Assembly: GCA_028278325.1 (NCBI GenBank)
Contig: JANQEO010000403.1
Location: forward strand, 1 to 52,383
Length of the DNA stretch: 52,383 nucleotides
From: Candidatus Binatia bacterium
Lineage (GTDB): Bacteria; Desulfobacterota; Binatia; UBA1149; JAJCZL01
Direction: 5' to 3'
The notes beneath the pieces were generated by a model. The model was not told where the DNA came from and searched no databases. It worked only from the letters and a program-made list of their open reading frames with translations. Position 1 is the first letter of the stretch. Every line of letters begins with the position of its first letter. Below, one piece after another: positions 16,447-25,046 of this stretch. Position numbers and translations under genes: made by a program.

Positions 16447-16997
16447 GCAGACTCGACGCATGGTTCGAACTGACGGCACGTGGAGTCGCCAGGTCTTCAT
16501 CGCGAAGAAGTTTCTTGGCCCGGCTCGGTGCGATCCTGGTCGGGACCTCGGTCTTGCCCTTGCTGCCCGTGGCACGCGGAGTGGCCCAGGAACCGTCGTC
16601 TCGTGCGCCGGCCCCTCCCGAAGGCGTAGAGGGGCCGCAGGGTGATCCGACCAGCTGCGACTACTGGCGCCACTGTGCCATCGACGGTTTCTTGTGCAGT
16701 TGTTGCGGGGGCAGCCAAACTCAATGCCCGCCGGGTACAGAGATGTCGCCTGTCACGTGGATAGGCACGTGCCGAAACCCGGCCGACGGCAAGGACTACA
16801 TCATCTCGTACAACGATTGTTGCGGAAGAAGCTTCTGCGGGCGTTGCTTCTGCAACCGCAACGAAGGGGAAAGGCCGCTCTACTATCCTTTCCGCAACAA
16901 CGACATCAACTGGTGTATGGGGTCGCCTTCGCAGGTCTACAACTGTTCCACGGCCATCGTGCTGGGTGTGGCAACAGAGGCTCAAGCCGAGAAGTAG
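16443..16997 (+). CDS. Amine dehydrogenase light chain with TTQ cofactor site, MauA/AauA-like
   Basis: 184 aa. The N-terminus is a twin-arginine signal (SSRRSFLARLG, RR at 21-22), as known for this subunit, which is exported folded. The two tryptophans that become tryptophan tryptophylquinone are present: W75 in CDYWRHC and W157 in NDINWCMG. Fourteen cysteines remain for disulfides. The segments GFLCSCCGG, SPVTWIGTC and DCCGRSFCGRC agree with my recollection of aromatic amine dehydrogenase better than methylamine dehydrogenase, so phenethylamine-type substrates are favoured (moderate certainty). TTQ formation needs MauG, which is not in this window. GTG 16443 overlaps the mauD stop. Confidence 0.93.
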   Translation: MSRLDAWFELTARGVARSSSRRSFLARLGAILVGTSVLPLLPVARGVAQEPSSRAPAPPEGVEGPQGDPTSCDYWRHCAIDGFLCSCCGGSQTQCPPGTEMSPVTWIGTCRNPADGKDYIISYNDCCGRSFCGRCFCNRNEGERPLYYPFRNNDINWCMGSPSQVYNCSTAIVLGVATEAQAEK

Positions 16998-17005
16998 GGG
17001 CTGTC

Positions 17006-17461
17006 GTGCTAGCGAACGTGCTGGCCGTCGCGATGCTCGTGTTGCTCGTCGGCGATACGGCCCACGCTCAACAAGTGAAAGCTGAGTCATCACGGGCCGA
17101 GCAGGACTACCTTCTCTATTGCATGGGTTGTCACCAGCGAGACGGCACGGGGTCGGGTGCGGAAGTGCCGCCTCTTGTCGGGGTGGATAGGTTTACGCGT
17201 CTCCCTGAGGGCCGTGAGTATCTCGTCCGCGTTCCGGGTGTCGCCAACGCGGGCCTTTCCGATCAGCGGCTGGCCGCATTGCTCAACTGGACCTTGCGCA
17301 GCTTCGGTAGTGGGGGATTCGTCGCCTACACGGCTGACGAGGTCGGTCCGTTGAGGGACTCGCCTTTCATCAACGCAGTGAAGTCCCGCGAGGCAGTGGT
17401 AGCCGCACTGTCAGAGTTGGACGAGCCCGCGGCTACGCCCACGGACGCCGCCGGGCCTTAG
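17006..17461 (+). CDS. Periplasmic c-type cytochrome, likely electron acceptor of the amine dehydrogenase
   Basis: 151 aa. GTG 17006, 8 nt after the light-chain stop, starts a Sec signal peptide (LAVAMLVLLVGDTAHA) and the haem-binding CMGCH is at 39-43. The VPGVANAGLSDQRLAALLNW segment is typical of short cytochromes linked with periplasmic dehydrogenases. No Met or His occurs after the CxxCH His, so the usual distal Met ligand is missing. It replaces amicyanin/azurin at this place in mau/aau operons and probably carries electrons from TTQ to the respiratory chain (inference). The longer frame from 16694 is a shadow inside the light-chain gene. Confidence 0.85.
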   Translation: MLANVLAVAMLVLLVGDTAHAQQVKAESSRAEQDYLLYCMGCHQRDGTGSGAEVPPLVGVDRFTRLPEGREYLVRVPGVANAGLSDQRLAALLNWTLRSFGSGGFVAYTADEVGPLRDSPFINAVKSREAVVAALSELDEPAATPTDAAGP

Positions 17462-17511
17462 GGCACTCATCCGGTTCGGCGGTGAGGCGATCTTACCCCC
17501 GCCGCTGTATT

Positions 17512-17527
17512 GTGGGGCTCTCCCCAC
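17512..17527 (+). terminator. Weak stem-loop after the amine dehydrogenase operon
   Basis: GTGGGG-CTCT-CCCCAC, a 6-bp stem with a 4-nt loop, 50 nt after the cytochrome stop. It has no U-tract, so it may be only a mild pause or decay-blocking element. Confidence 0.3.
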
Positions 17528-17617
17528 CGAAAAGACGAGGTCTGCGGTTTGCCGGAGCCGCCCTGGGGTGTGAAAAGGCTTTAGATACAACTAGTTACCC
17601 GCGTGTACGGTTTTCGC

Positions 17618-17659
17618 TTGCCGGATCCGGATCTGGGCACTATAAGTGAGCGACACTTA
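17618..17659 (+). promoter_or_regulatory. Promoter and palindromic operator of the acyl-CoA operon
   Basis: TTGCCG (17618-17623), 17-nt spacer, TATAAG (17641-17646). A perfect inverted repeat TAAGTG-N5-CACTTA (17643-17659) overlaps the -10 and the expected start site. The first gene 16 nt downstream encodes a TetR protein, so autorepression of the whole nine-gene operon is likely. Confidence 0.65.
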
Positions 17660-17674
17660 CTAGAAGGCGTTGGG

Positions 17675-18382
17675 ATGGCGACGGAAACCGTAAAGGCAGG
17701 GCCCAGGGTGCGCTTGAAGGCCGAGGATCGAAAGCGTGAGATCCTGACCGCGGCTAGTGAGGTGTTCTCATCCAAGGGCTACGACCGTACTTCGATCGCC
17801 GAGATCGCCGCCAAGGTCGGCATAGTCGAGGGCGCCGTCTACAAGCACTTCGCCACCAAGCGAGAGCTGCTGTTCGAGACCATGCGGATGTTCTACGGCC
17901 CCATCATCGAGCAGACCCGCGAGCATCTGGCCAACGTCCGCGGCACTCGCAACAGGCTTCGCTTCGTGATCGGGTCACAGTTGAGGGCTTTCGCCGAAGA
18001 GCCGGGGGTGTGCCGGCTGATCATCCAGGACGTCAGGCCTTACCAAGACTACCGTGACTCGGTTGTCCACGAGCTCAACCGCGCATCGACATCGATTGCA
18101 CTCGGGATCATCGAAGAGGCGATGGAGAGTGGAGAGTTCCGCAACGACCTCCCTGCGACCATGGTGCGCGACGTCATCTACGGTGGAATCGAACACGTCA
18201 TGTGGAAGGCTCTGAGCGGACGCAGTGCGCCCGACGTGGAAAGGCTGGCGGATCAGCTCACCGATTTGATCGTGAGCGGGGTTCAGGCCGAAGCGCCGCA
18301 GGCAGCTGAGCAGGTCGGCATCGGCGAGCGGATGGACAGCATGGAAAAAAAGCTCGACAGGCTTCTCGAACAAGGAAGTTAG
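17675..18382 (+). CDS. TetR/AcrR family transcriptional regulator
   Basis: 235 aa. The helix-turn-helix is at about 35-60 (SIAEIAAKVGIVEGAVYKHFATKREL), with a ligand-binding helical domain following and a short coiled tail (MDSMEKKLDRLLEQ). Of two in-frame starts, ATG 17675 lies just after the predicted promoter and operator; the frame start at 17603 lies upstream of that promoter. It is the first gene of the operon ending at 28457. By analogy with KstR, LiuR and other catabolic TetR proteins it probably senses an acyl-CoA intermediate of the encoded pathway (inference). Confidence 0.92.
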   Translation: MATETVKAGPRVRLKAEDRKREILTAASEVFSSKGYDRTSIAEIAAKVGIVEGAVYKHFATKRELLFETMRMFYGPIIEQTREHLANVRGTRNRLRFVIGSQLRAFAEEPGVCRLIIQDVRPYQDYRDSVVHELNRASTSIALGIIEEAMESGEFRNDLPATMVRDVIYGGIEHVMWKALSGRSAPDVERLADQLTDLIVSGVQAEAPQAAEQVGIGERMDSMEKKLDRLLEQGS

Positions 18383-18406
18383 CTGGAGCTGAATGGGTAA
18401 CGGGGC

Positions 18407-19453
18407 ATGAGAATAGAGACCGGTATTCCGCTCAACGACTGGCGATCCGTCGGCGAAGTCGCACACAAGGCTGAGGCTGCGGGTTTCGACGGCCTCCTAA
18501 GCTACGAGATCGCCAACGACCCGTTCACGCCCCTGGCGTTCGCGGCCGTCGCCACCGAGCGTGTGCGGCTGGGCACGGCCATCGCCGTGTGTTTCCCGCG
18601 AAGCCCCATGATCACAGCTAACGTTTCCTGGGACCTCAATACCCAATCCAACGGAAGGTTTACCCTCGGCCTCGGAACCCAGGTGAAAGGGCACAACGAG
18701 AGACGCTTCAGCGTGCCCTGGACTCCGCCCTTGCCGCGATTGCGTGAATATGTCGAGGCTCTTCGTGCGATCTGGCGTGCATGGGAGCATCGCGAGAAAC
18801 TCCAGTACGAAGGAGAGCACTACCGCTTCACGTTGATGACGCCGGAGTTCTCGCCGCCGCCATCCGGGTTGCCGCCGATACCGGTGACCGTTGCCGCCGT
18901 TCGGCCGGCCATGATGAGGATGGCCGGGCGGGTATGCGACGGTGTACGGCTTCACGGTTTTGCGACGCGCAAGTATCTGGAAGAGGTGGCGCTCCCCGCG
19001 ATCGACGAAGGCTTGAGAAAGTCCGGACGCGACCGGTCTCAGTTCGAAATCTGGGGAGGCGGTTTCATAGCCACCGGCAAGGACGAGAAGGAAGTCCGTG
19101 AACAGCTCGAATGGGTGCGCTACCGGGTGGCGTTCTACGGTTCTACCCGGAGCTATCACGGTGTGTTCGAGTCTCACGGCTGGGAAGACCTCGGGATGAA
19201 GCTTCACGAGATGTCCAAGACGGGCCGTTGGAAGGAGATGGCGGCAGAGATTCCCGACGAAGTGCTCGATGCGTTCACGGCCGTGGCGACCTACGACGAC
19301 CTGTCGGCCAAGGTCGAGGAGCGTTTCGGGGGTTTGAGCGACAGCATCACGCTAGAACTCCCCGGCAACCCACCTGACGGGGAAGTTCGTGAGTTGTTGC
19401 AGGACTTAAAGAAGATTCCGGTGAAGTTCGAAGGCTTTGCCGCGGCTTGGTAG
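18407..19453 (+). CDS. LLM class (F420-type) flavin oxidoreductase
   Basis: 348-aa TIM-barrel luciferase-like monooxygenase family protein, close to the TIGR03617 (MSMEG_2256-type) F420-dependent group. Recognisable parts are the N-terminal GIPLNDWRSVGEVAHKAEAAGFDG, FTLGLGTQVKGHNERRF and PIPVTVAAVRPAMMRMAG. It probably uses F420H2 or FMNH2 to reduce or hydroxylate a hydrophobic substrate. It lies 24 nt after TetR and 21 nt before an acyl-CoA dehydrogenase gene, so it belongs to the same pathway. If F420 is the cofactor, its biosynthesis genes must be elsewhere in the genome. Confidence 0.85.
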   Translation: MRIETGIPLNDWRSVGEVAHKAEAAGFDGLLSYEIANDPFTPLAFAAVATERVRLGTAIAVCFPRSPMITANVSWDLNTQSNGRFTLGLGTQVKGHNERRFSVPWTPPLPRLREYVEALRAIWRAWEHREKLQYEGEHYRFTLMTPEFSPPPSGLPPIPVTVAAVRPAMMRMAGRVCDGVRLHGFATRKYLEEVALPAIDEGLRKSGRDRSQFEIWGGGFIATGKDEKEVREQLEWVRYRVAFYGSTRSYHGVFESHGWEDLGMKLHEMSKTGRWKEMAAEIPDEVLDAFTAVATYDDLSAKVEERFGGLSDSITLELPGNPPDGEVRELLQDLKKIPVKFEGFAAAW

Positions 19454-19474
19454 GCAGCCAAGGAGAAACAAACG

Positions 19475-20620
19475 GTGTCAGACAATCTCTACTCAACGCC
19501 GGAGCATGAGGCCTTCCGGCAGACCGTCCGCAAGTTCGCCGAGAACGAGCTCGCCCCGCGCGCTCGCGAATTCGACGAGATGGGCCGTATCGACAAGAGC
19601 CTGTTCAAACGCATGGGTGAGTTGGGGATGCTCGGCCTACGCTACGATCCCAAGTGGGGCGGCGCGGGACTCGATTGGTCTTTCTCGGCCGTCATGTTCG
19701 AAGAGATGGTGCGCGCCGACAATGCGGGCGTCGTAATGGGGGTCAGCGTGCAGACCGACATGGCCACCCCGTCCTTGCATGAGTTCGGCAGTGACGAGTT
19801 GCGCGAGAAGTATCTCGTCCCCGCCATAAAGGGCGACATGGTGGCGGCGATCGCCGTGACCGAGCCCGATGCGGGGTCCGATGTGTCTTCGATCAAGACA
19901 AGGGCCGTGCGCGACGGCGACGACTGGGTAATCAACGGGTCGAAGATCTACATTACCAATGCCGCCACTGCCGATTGGTTGTGCCTGTTGGCGGTTACCG
20001 ATCCGGATGCCGGCTACGGCGGTTTCTCCCAGATCGTCGTGCCCACGGACTCGCCGGGATTTCACTACGATCTCCTCGACAAGATCGGCAACTGGGGGTC
20101 CGACACCGGTCAGTTGTTCTTCGAAGACGTGCGCGTGCCTGTGTCCAACACCATCGGCGACGTAGGCCGCGGTTTCCAGCAGCAGATGATCCAGTTCCAG
20201 GACGAGCGCCTCGTCGGTTGCGTCAGCACCATAGCCGGCTCACGCCGTCTTTGGGAGGCGACACGAGAATGGGCCGAGCAAAGGGTGCTATTCGGCAAGC
20301 CATTGTCGAAGATGCAGGTGACCCAGTTCAAGTTCGTCGAGATGCTCACGCAGATCACCGCCGCCAGGGAACTGACCAACGCCTGCGTCGAGAAGCGTGT
20401 AGCGGGCGAGGATGCGACGCAGGAAATCTCGATGGCCAAGTTGTTCTGCGGGCGAGTGGCGCGTTACGTCGCCGACGAATGCATACAACTCCACGGCGGT
20501 CTCGGCTACATGAAGGAATGTGTTGCGGGCAGGGCTTTCGTGGACACCCGGCTGATCAGCATAGGCGGCGGGTCGGATGAAACCATGATTCACTATCTGG
20601 CCAAGATCCTCGGATTCTAG
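19475..20620 (+). CDS. Acyl-CoA dehydrogenase (IVD-like)
   Basis: 381-aa FAD flavoenzyme introducing the alpha,beta double bond into an acyl-CoA. Family signatures are [16 protein letters not shown] (127-142), [15 protein letters not shown] and the C-terminal [10 protein letters not shown]. The classical C-terminal catalytic Glu is replaced: the motif reads SIGGGSDE. A Glu at 244 (QDERLVG) is at the helix-G position used as base by isovaleryl-CoA dehydrogenase, so a branched substrate is plausible. GTG 19475 follows AAGGAGA. It is upstream of the carboxylase genes, fitting formation of a 3-methyl-2-enoyl-CoA for carboxylation. Confidence 0.9.
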   Translation: MSDNLYSTPEHEAFRQTVRKFAENELAPRAREFDEMGRIDKSLFKRMGELGMLGLRYDPKWGGAGLDWSFSAVMFEEMVRADNAGVVMGVSVQTDMATPSLHEFGSDELREKYLVPAIKGDMVAAIAVTEPDAGSDVSSIKTRAVRDGDDWVINGSKIYITNAATADWLCLLAVTDPDAGYGGFSQIVVPTDSPGFHYDLLDKIGNWGSDTGQLFFEDVRVPVSNTIGDVGRGFQQQMIQFQDERLVGCVSTIAGSRRLWEATREWAEQRVLFGKPLSKMQVTQFKFVEMLTQITAARELTNACVEKRVAGEDATQEISMAKLFCGRVARYVADECIQLHGGLGYMKECVAGRAFVDTRLISIGGGSDETMIHYLAKILGF

Positions 20621-20639
20621 GGCTGTCGAAGTAGACGCG

Positions 20640-22235
20640 ATGGAGATCCTTCGCACACACGTAGACCGAGGCTCGGAAACCTACAAGGCCAACCGCGAAG
20701 CGTTTCTGGAGCAGATCGGCTACCTCCAGGAGCAGTTGGCCAAGGTCAACGAAGGCGGCGGCGAGAAGTACGTCAAGCGTCACCTCGGCCGCGGCAAGCT
20801 GATGGCAAGGGAAAGGATCGAGCTGTTGCTCGATCGAGACTCTCCGTTTCTCGAGATCGCCCCGCTGTGCGGATGGGGAACCGACTTTCCTCTCGGGGGC
20901 AGCATCGTTTCGGGTATCGGCGTGGTGTCCGGGGTGGAATGCGTGATCACGGCCAACGAGCCTACGATCCGCGGCGGCACCATCAATCCTTACGGGGCCA
21001 AGAAGAGTTCGCGCACGATGGAGATATGCGCGCAAAACCGCATGCCCATCATCAATCTGACCGAATCCGGCGGCGCCGACCTGCCCCACCAATCCGAGAT
21101 ATTCGTTCCCGGCGGACGCGGCTTCAGGGAGCTGACACGACGTTCGGCGGAGCGCATTCCGACCATCTGTCTGGTGTTCGGCTCGTCGACCGCCGGTGGC
21201 GCCTATGTGCCCGGTATGTCGGACTACGTCGTGATGGTGAAGGAGAGGGCCAAGGTTTTCCTCGGAGGCCCCCCGCTGGTCAAGATGGCCATCCACGAAG
21301 ACAGCACCGACGAGGAACTCGGTGGTGCCGAGATGCACAGCCGTATCTCCGGTGTTTCCGACTACCTGGCAGTCGACGAGCTCGACGCAATACGTATCGG
21401 ACGCGACATCGTCGCTCAGCTCAACTGGCGCAAGATGGGCGAGTCCCGGCGCGTGTCGGTCGAAGAGCCTCTCTACGATCCCGAGGAGCTTCTCGGCTTG
21501 ACCAGCTACGACGTCCGCCAGCCCTTCGACGTCAAAGAGATCATCGCCCGCATAGTCGACGGTTCCAGGTTCCACGAGTTCAAGCCGACCTACGGTACGA
21601 CACTGGTGACCGGCTACGCTCACATTCACGGGTACCCGGTAGGGATACTGGCCAACAACGGCATACTATTCTCGGAGTCGTCGGAAAAAGGGGCTCAGTT
21701 CATCCAGCTGTGCAACCAGACCGACACGCCGATACTGTTCCTGCAGAACATCACCGGCTTCATGGTCGGGCGCCGCTACGAGGAAGGCGGCATCATCAAG
21801 GACGGAGCCAAGCTCATCAACGCCGTCTCCAACAGCGCGGTGCCGCACATCACGGTGATGGTGGGAGCGTCTTACGGTGCGGGAAACTACGGCATGGCCG
21901 GTCGCGCCTACGATCCGCGCTTCGTCTTTACATGGCCGAACCATCGAATAGCCGTAATGGGTCCGGAGCAACTCGCCGGTGTACTTTCCATCGTGCGCCG
22001 TCAGGCCGCGGAGCGGGCCGGCGAGGAGTTCGATGAAGCCGCCGACCAAGCACTGCGCCAGATGGTCGAAGAGCAGATAACGAAGGAGTCCTATTCTTTC
22101 TTCGCGACCGCCCGGGTCTGGGACGACGGGATAATCGATCCACGTGACACGCGCACCGTCCTGGGCATCTCGCTTTCGGCCGTACACAACGGCCCGGTCG
22201 AGGGCAGCATGAACTGGGGCGTCTTCAGGATGTAG
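20640..22235 (+). CDS. Acyl-CoA carboxylase carboxyltransferase (beta) subunit
   Basis: 531-aa biotin-dependent carboxyltransferase of the MCC/GCC/PCC beta group, moving CO2 from carboxybiotin to an acyl-CoA. Domain landmarks are the N-domain [14 protein letters not shown], the [16 protein letters not shown] oxyanion region, GGPPLVKMA with EELGGAEMH, and the C-domain [11 protein letters not shown] and [16 protein letters not shown]. The loop after QSEIF is shorter than in methylcrotonyl-CoA carboxylase, so substrate cannot be assigned safely; methylcrotonyl-, geranyl-like or other enoyl-CoA are candidates. It pairs with the alpha subunit starting 13 nt later. Confidence 0.92.
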   Translation: MEILRTHVDRGSETYKANREAFLEQIGYLQEQLAKVNEGGGEKYVKRHLGRGKLMARERIELLLDRDSPFLEIAPLCGWGTDFPLGGSIVSGIGVVSGVECVITANEPTIRGGTINPYGAKKSSRTMEICAQNRMPIINLTESGGADLPHQSEIFVPGGRGFRELTRRSAERIPTICLVFGSSTAGGAYVPGMSDYVVMVKERAKVFLGGPPLVKMAIHEDSTDEELGGAEMHSRISGVSDYLAVDELDAIRIGRDIVAQLNWRKMGESRRVSVEEPLYDPEELLGLTSYDVRQPFDVKEIIARIVDGSRFHEFKPTYGTTLVTGYAHIHGYPVGILANNGILFSESSEKGAQFIQLCNQTDTPILFLQNITGFMVGRRYEEGGIIKDGAKLINAVSNSAVPHITVMVGASYGAGNYGMAGRAYDPRFVFTWPNHRIAVMGPEQLAGVLSIVRRQAAERAGEEFDEAADQALRQMVEEQITKESYSFFATARVWDDGIIDPRDTRTVLGISLSAVHNGPVEGSMNWGVFRM

Positions 22236-22248
22236 GTGGGGTCGGGAA

Positions 22249-24258
22249 GTGGCGACTACGATTAGAAAGGTATTGATCGCCAACCGTGGCGAGATAGCCC
22301 GCCGCATCATGCGAACTCTGCGTGATATGGGCATCGTCGGGGTGGCCGTTTACTCCGACGCTGACGCCGCGGCCCCTCATGTCAGCGAAGCGGATGAAGC
22401 GGTTCGTATCGGTGCTGCTCCCAGTACCGAGTCCTATCTCGATGCGCGCCGTATCGTCGATGCCGCTTTGAAGGTGGGGGCGGATGCGGTTCATCCGGGT
22501 TACGGCTTCCTGGCCGAGAACGCCGACTTCGCCGAGCTCTGCGTAAGCAACGGTCTCGAATTCATCGGCCCTCCCGTGGATGCGATTCGCCGCATGGGGA
22601 GCAAGATCGAAGCCAAGCGCATCATGGAAGAGGCCGGCGTGCCCGTCATCCCGGGCTTTGCCGCCGAAGGCATGAGCGATGACGAGATTGCGGCCGGATC
22701 GAAAAGCTTGGGCTTCCCCGTGCTTCTCAAGGCTTCGGCGGGCGGCGGCGGCAAAGGCATGCGCGTCGTTGGCGGCGAAGCCGAACTGCCGGCCGCGATC
22801 GAGGGGGCCAGGCGTGAGGCGAGCGCATCCTTTGGCGACGACACGTTGTTGGTCGAGCGTTATTTCCAAGGTCCGCGTCATGTAGAGATCCAGATCTTCG
22901 GAGACAAGCAGGGCAACATCATCCACTGTTTCGAAAGGGAGTGTTCGATTCAGAGACGCCATCAGAAGGTCATCGAGGAAGCACCTTCACCGGCTCTCGA
23001 CGAAGCGCTCAGGGCCAAGATGGGTGAGGCTGCGGTTTCCGCCGGCAAGGTGATTGGGTACACGGGTGCCGGCACCGTCGAATTCATCCTGGACCCCGAC
23101 GGCAATTTCTACTTCCTCGAAGTGAATACCCGGTTGCAGGTCGAGCATCCCGTCACCGAGGAGATCACAGCGCTGGATCTCGTGCGCATGCAGATAGATG
23201 TCGCCAGGGGCCTGCCTTTGGGGATGTCCCAGGCGGACCTGGAGATTTCCGGCCACGCAATGGAGGCGCGGTTGTACGCCGAAGATCCGGCGAACGATTT
23301 CCTGCCTTCCACGGGAAAGTTGGCTTTGTGGAATGTTCCCAATCTCCCCGGCTTTCGTTGTGACAGCGGAGTGGAGTGCGGCTCGGAGGTGAGCGTCCAC
23401 TACGATCCGATGCTCGCGAAACTCATCGCTTTCGGACCGACCAGGGAGGACGCACGCCTGCGTTTGATCCGCGGGCTCGAGGCGCTGGGCGCCGCCGGAG
23501 TAGTCACCAACCGGGACTTCTTGGTTGGTGTCTTGCAACACGACGCGTTCGTCGCCGGTGATCTCGACACGCACTTCATAGAGCGGCATGTTCCTGCGAG
23601 TTCGCGTGAGATCTCGGCCGATGCCGGGTGGTTGCGTTCAGCGGCCATCGCCGCAACGGTCGCGGATCATCGACAGCGCCGTCTTGTTACGGGTGCCACC
23701 GGCCCGTTACCTGCAAGCATCCCATCGGGATGGCGCAACAACCGCTGGCGGCCCCAGGACAACGTCCTGCGCGCGGGAGACACCGAGGTCAGGGTTGACT
23801 ACCTGGTCCGCGCCGACGGCGGTTTCGAAGTGCAGACCACCATCGGCGAAGACGTAGCCTCTCATTCGGCCTCGATCTGTTCGGAAAGTGACTCGGGCCT
23901 GGCGCTGGAAGTCGACGATGTCCGGCGCAGCTTCAGCGTTGCACGCGAAGGTGAGGCGGTCTTCGTGCATGGCTACGGAGGAGTGGTCGATTTCGAGCGT
24001 GTCCCGCGCTTCCCTTCGGTCGGTCACGAAGACGTAGCGGGTGGTTGTGTAGCGCCGATGACGGGCGTGATCCGCAAAGTCTGCGTGGCCGAGGGAGATC
24101 ACGTGGAAGAAGGTCAACTCCTGCTGGTCCTCGAGGCCATGAAGATGGAGCATCAACTCGTCGCACATATGACGGGTGTAGTAGCCAAAGTAGGGGCCGT
24201 AGAAGGTCAGATGGTCGACCCGGACGAAGTCTTGGTCGTCGTCGACGCAGAGGAATAG
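22249..24258 (+). CDS. Acyl-CoA carboxylase biotin carboxylase / BCCP (alpha) subunit
   Basis: 669 aa, matching MCC/GCC alpha subunits. The biotin carboxylase N-domain starts VLIANRGEIARRIMRT. The ATP-grasp contains SAGGGGKGMRVV, ERECSIQRRHQKVIEE and EVNTRLQVEHPVTE. A linker (BT-like) region spans about 450-590, and a C-terminal biotinyl domain has AMKMEH with the biotin-accepting Lys632. It carboxylates biotin with ATP and bicarbonate and hands CO2 to the beta subunit. The GTG start overlaps no other gene, and the stop is 2 nt before the hydratase start. Confidence 0.93.
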   Translation: MATTIRKVLIANRGEIARRIMRTLRDMGIVGVAVYSDADAAAPHVSEADEAVRIGAAPSTESYLDARRIVDAALKVGADAVHPGYGFLAENADFAELCVSNGLEFIGPPVDAIRRMGSKIEAKRIMEEAGVPVIPGFAAEGMSDDEIAAGSKSLGFPVLLKASAGGGGKGMRVVGGEAELPAAIEGARREASASFGDDTLLVERYFQGPRHVEIQIFGDKQGNIIHCFERECSIQRRHQKVIEEAPSPALDEALRAKMGEAAVSAGKVIGYTGAGTVEFILDPDGNFYFLEVNTRLQVEHPVTEEITALDLVRMQIDVARGLPLGMSQADLEISGHAMEARLYAEDPANDFLPSTGKLALWNVPNLPGFRCDSGVECGSEVSVHYDPMLAKLIAFGPTREDARLRLIRGLEALGAAGVVTNRDFLVGVLQHDAFVAGDLDTHFIERHVPASSREISADAGWLRSAAIAATVADHRQRRLVTGATGPLPASIPSGWRNNRWRPQDNVLRAGDTEVRVDYLVRADGGFEVQTTIGEDVASHSASICSESDSGLALEVDDVRRSFSVAREGEAVFVHGYGGVVDFERVPRFPSVGHEDVAGGCVAPMTGVIRKVCVAEGDHVEEGQLLLVLEAMKMEHQLVAHMTGVVAKVGAVEGQMVDPDEVLVVVDAEE

Positions 24259-24260
24259 CG

Positions 24261-25040
24261 ATGGCCGAGGATCAGGCAACCAAGTTCGAGTTGAGAGGGC
24301 CGGCAGCCTGGATCACCCTTTCTTCGCCGGCGACGCGAAACGCACTATCGACGGCCATGGTGGCCGAGCTGGCTGCGCATCTTGAGAGTTCCCAAGAAAA
24401 TCCGGCCGTACGCGCCATCGTCATAACGGGCGAGGGGCCGGCTTTTTGCGCCGGCGCCGATCTCAAGAACCGTGGAGACATGGGGGATTCGGATCGCAAG
24501 GCGGGCAACCCTTTCGTGGATATCCTCAAGCTGATGCGCGAAGGGGCCAAGCCGGTGATCGGCGCGATAAACGGTCACGCCTTTGGCGGAGGTCTCGGTC
24601 TGGTGGCGGCTTGTGACATCGCCATCGCCAGCGAGGAAGCCAAGTTCAGTTTCAGCGAAGTGCGCGTAGGCGTGGTTCCCGCGATGATCTCCGTCGTCGT
24701 CATACCGAAGCTGGGCGTGCATCAGACCATGCGGCTCTTTCTTACGGGCGATCGGTTCAGCGCCGCGGATGCCGTGGGCTACGGTTTGCTGCACCGTTGT
24801 GTGTCGGCGGCGGAGCTCGAGGCGGCGGTGAACTCCGAGATCGATATGATCTCCAAAGGCGGGCCGAATGCCGTGCGCGAGGCCAAGCGTTTGGTGCGCA
24901 CAGTATCGGCGCTGCCCGAGGACGAAGCTTTCGCATATGCGGAGGCGAAGATAGCGGAGCTGTTTGCTTCGGAAGAGGCGGCCGAGGGAATGTCCGCGTT
25001 CGTCGAGAAGCGTCCCGCACGCTGGATCCCTGAGAAGTAG
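24261..25040 (+). CDS. LiuC-like enoyl-CoA hydratase (methylglutaconyl-CoA hydratase type)
   Basis: 259-aa crotonase. The oxyanion-hole segment AFCAGADL (61-68) and GHAFGGGLGL (105-114) are present. At the first catalytic glutamate position there is Gly113; the second is kept as E133 in FSFSEVRVG. This one-Glu layout, with VPAMIS following, is what I know from bacterial LiuC/AtuE-type 3-methylglutaconyl or isohexenylglutaconyl hydratases. It follows the carboxylase alpha gene by 2 nt, fitting carboxylase-then-hydratase chemistry. No HMG-CoA lyase follows in this window. Confidence 0.88.
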   Translation: MAEDQATKFELRGPAAWITLSSPATRNALSTAMVAELAAHLESSQENPAVRAIVITGEGPAFCAGADLKNRGDMGDSDRKAGNPFVDILKLMREGAKPVIGAINGHAFGGGLGLVAACDIAIASEEAKFSFSEVRVGVVPAMISVVVIPKLGVHQTMRLFLTGDRFSAADAVGYGLLHRCVSAAELEAAVNSEIDMISKGGPNAVREAKRLVRTVSALPEDEAFAYAEAKIAELFASEEAAEGMSAFVEKRPARWIPEK

Positions 25041-25046
25041 GTTCCG

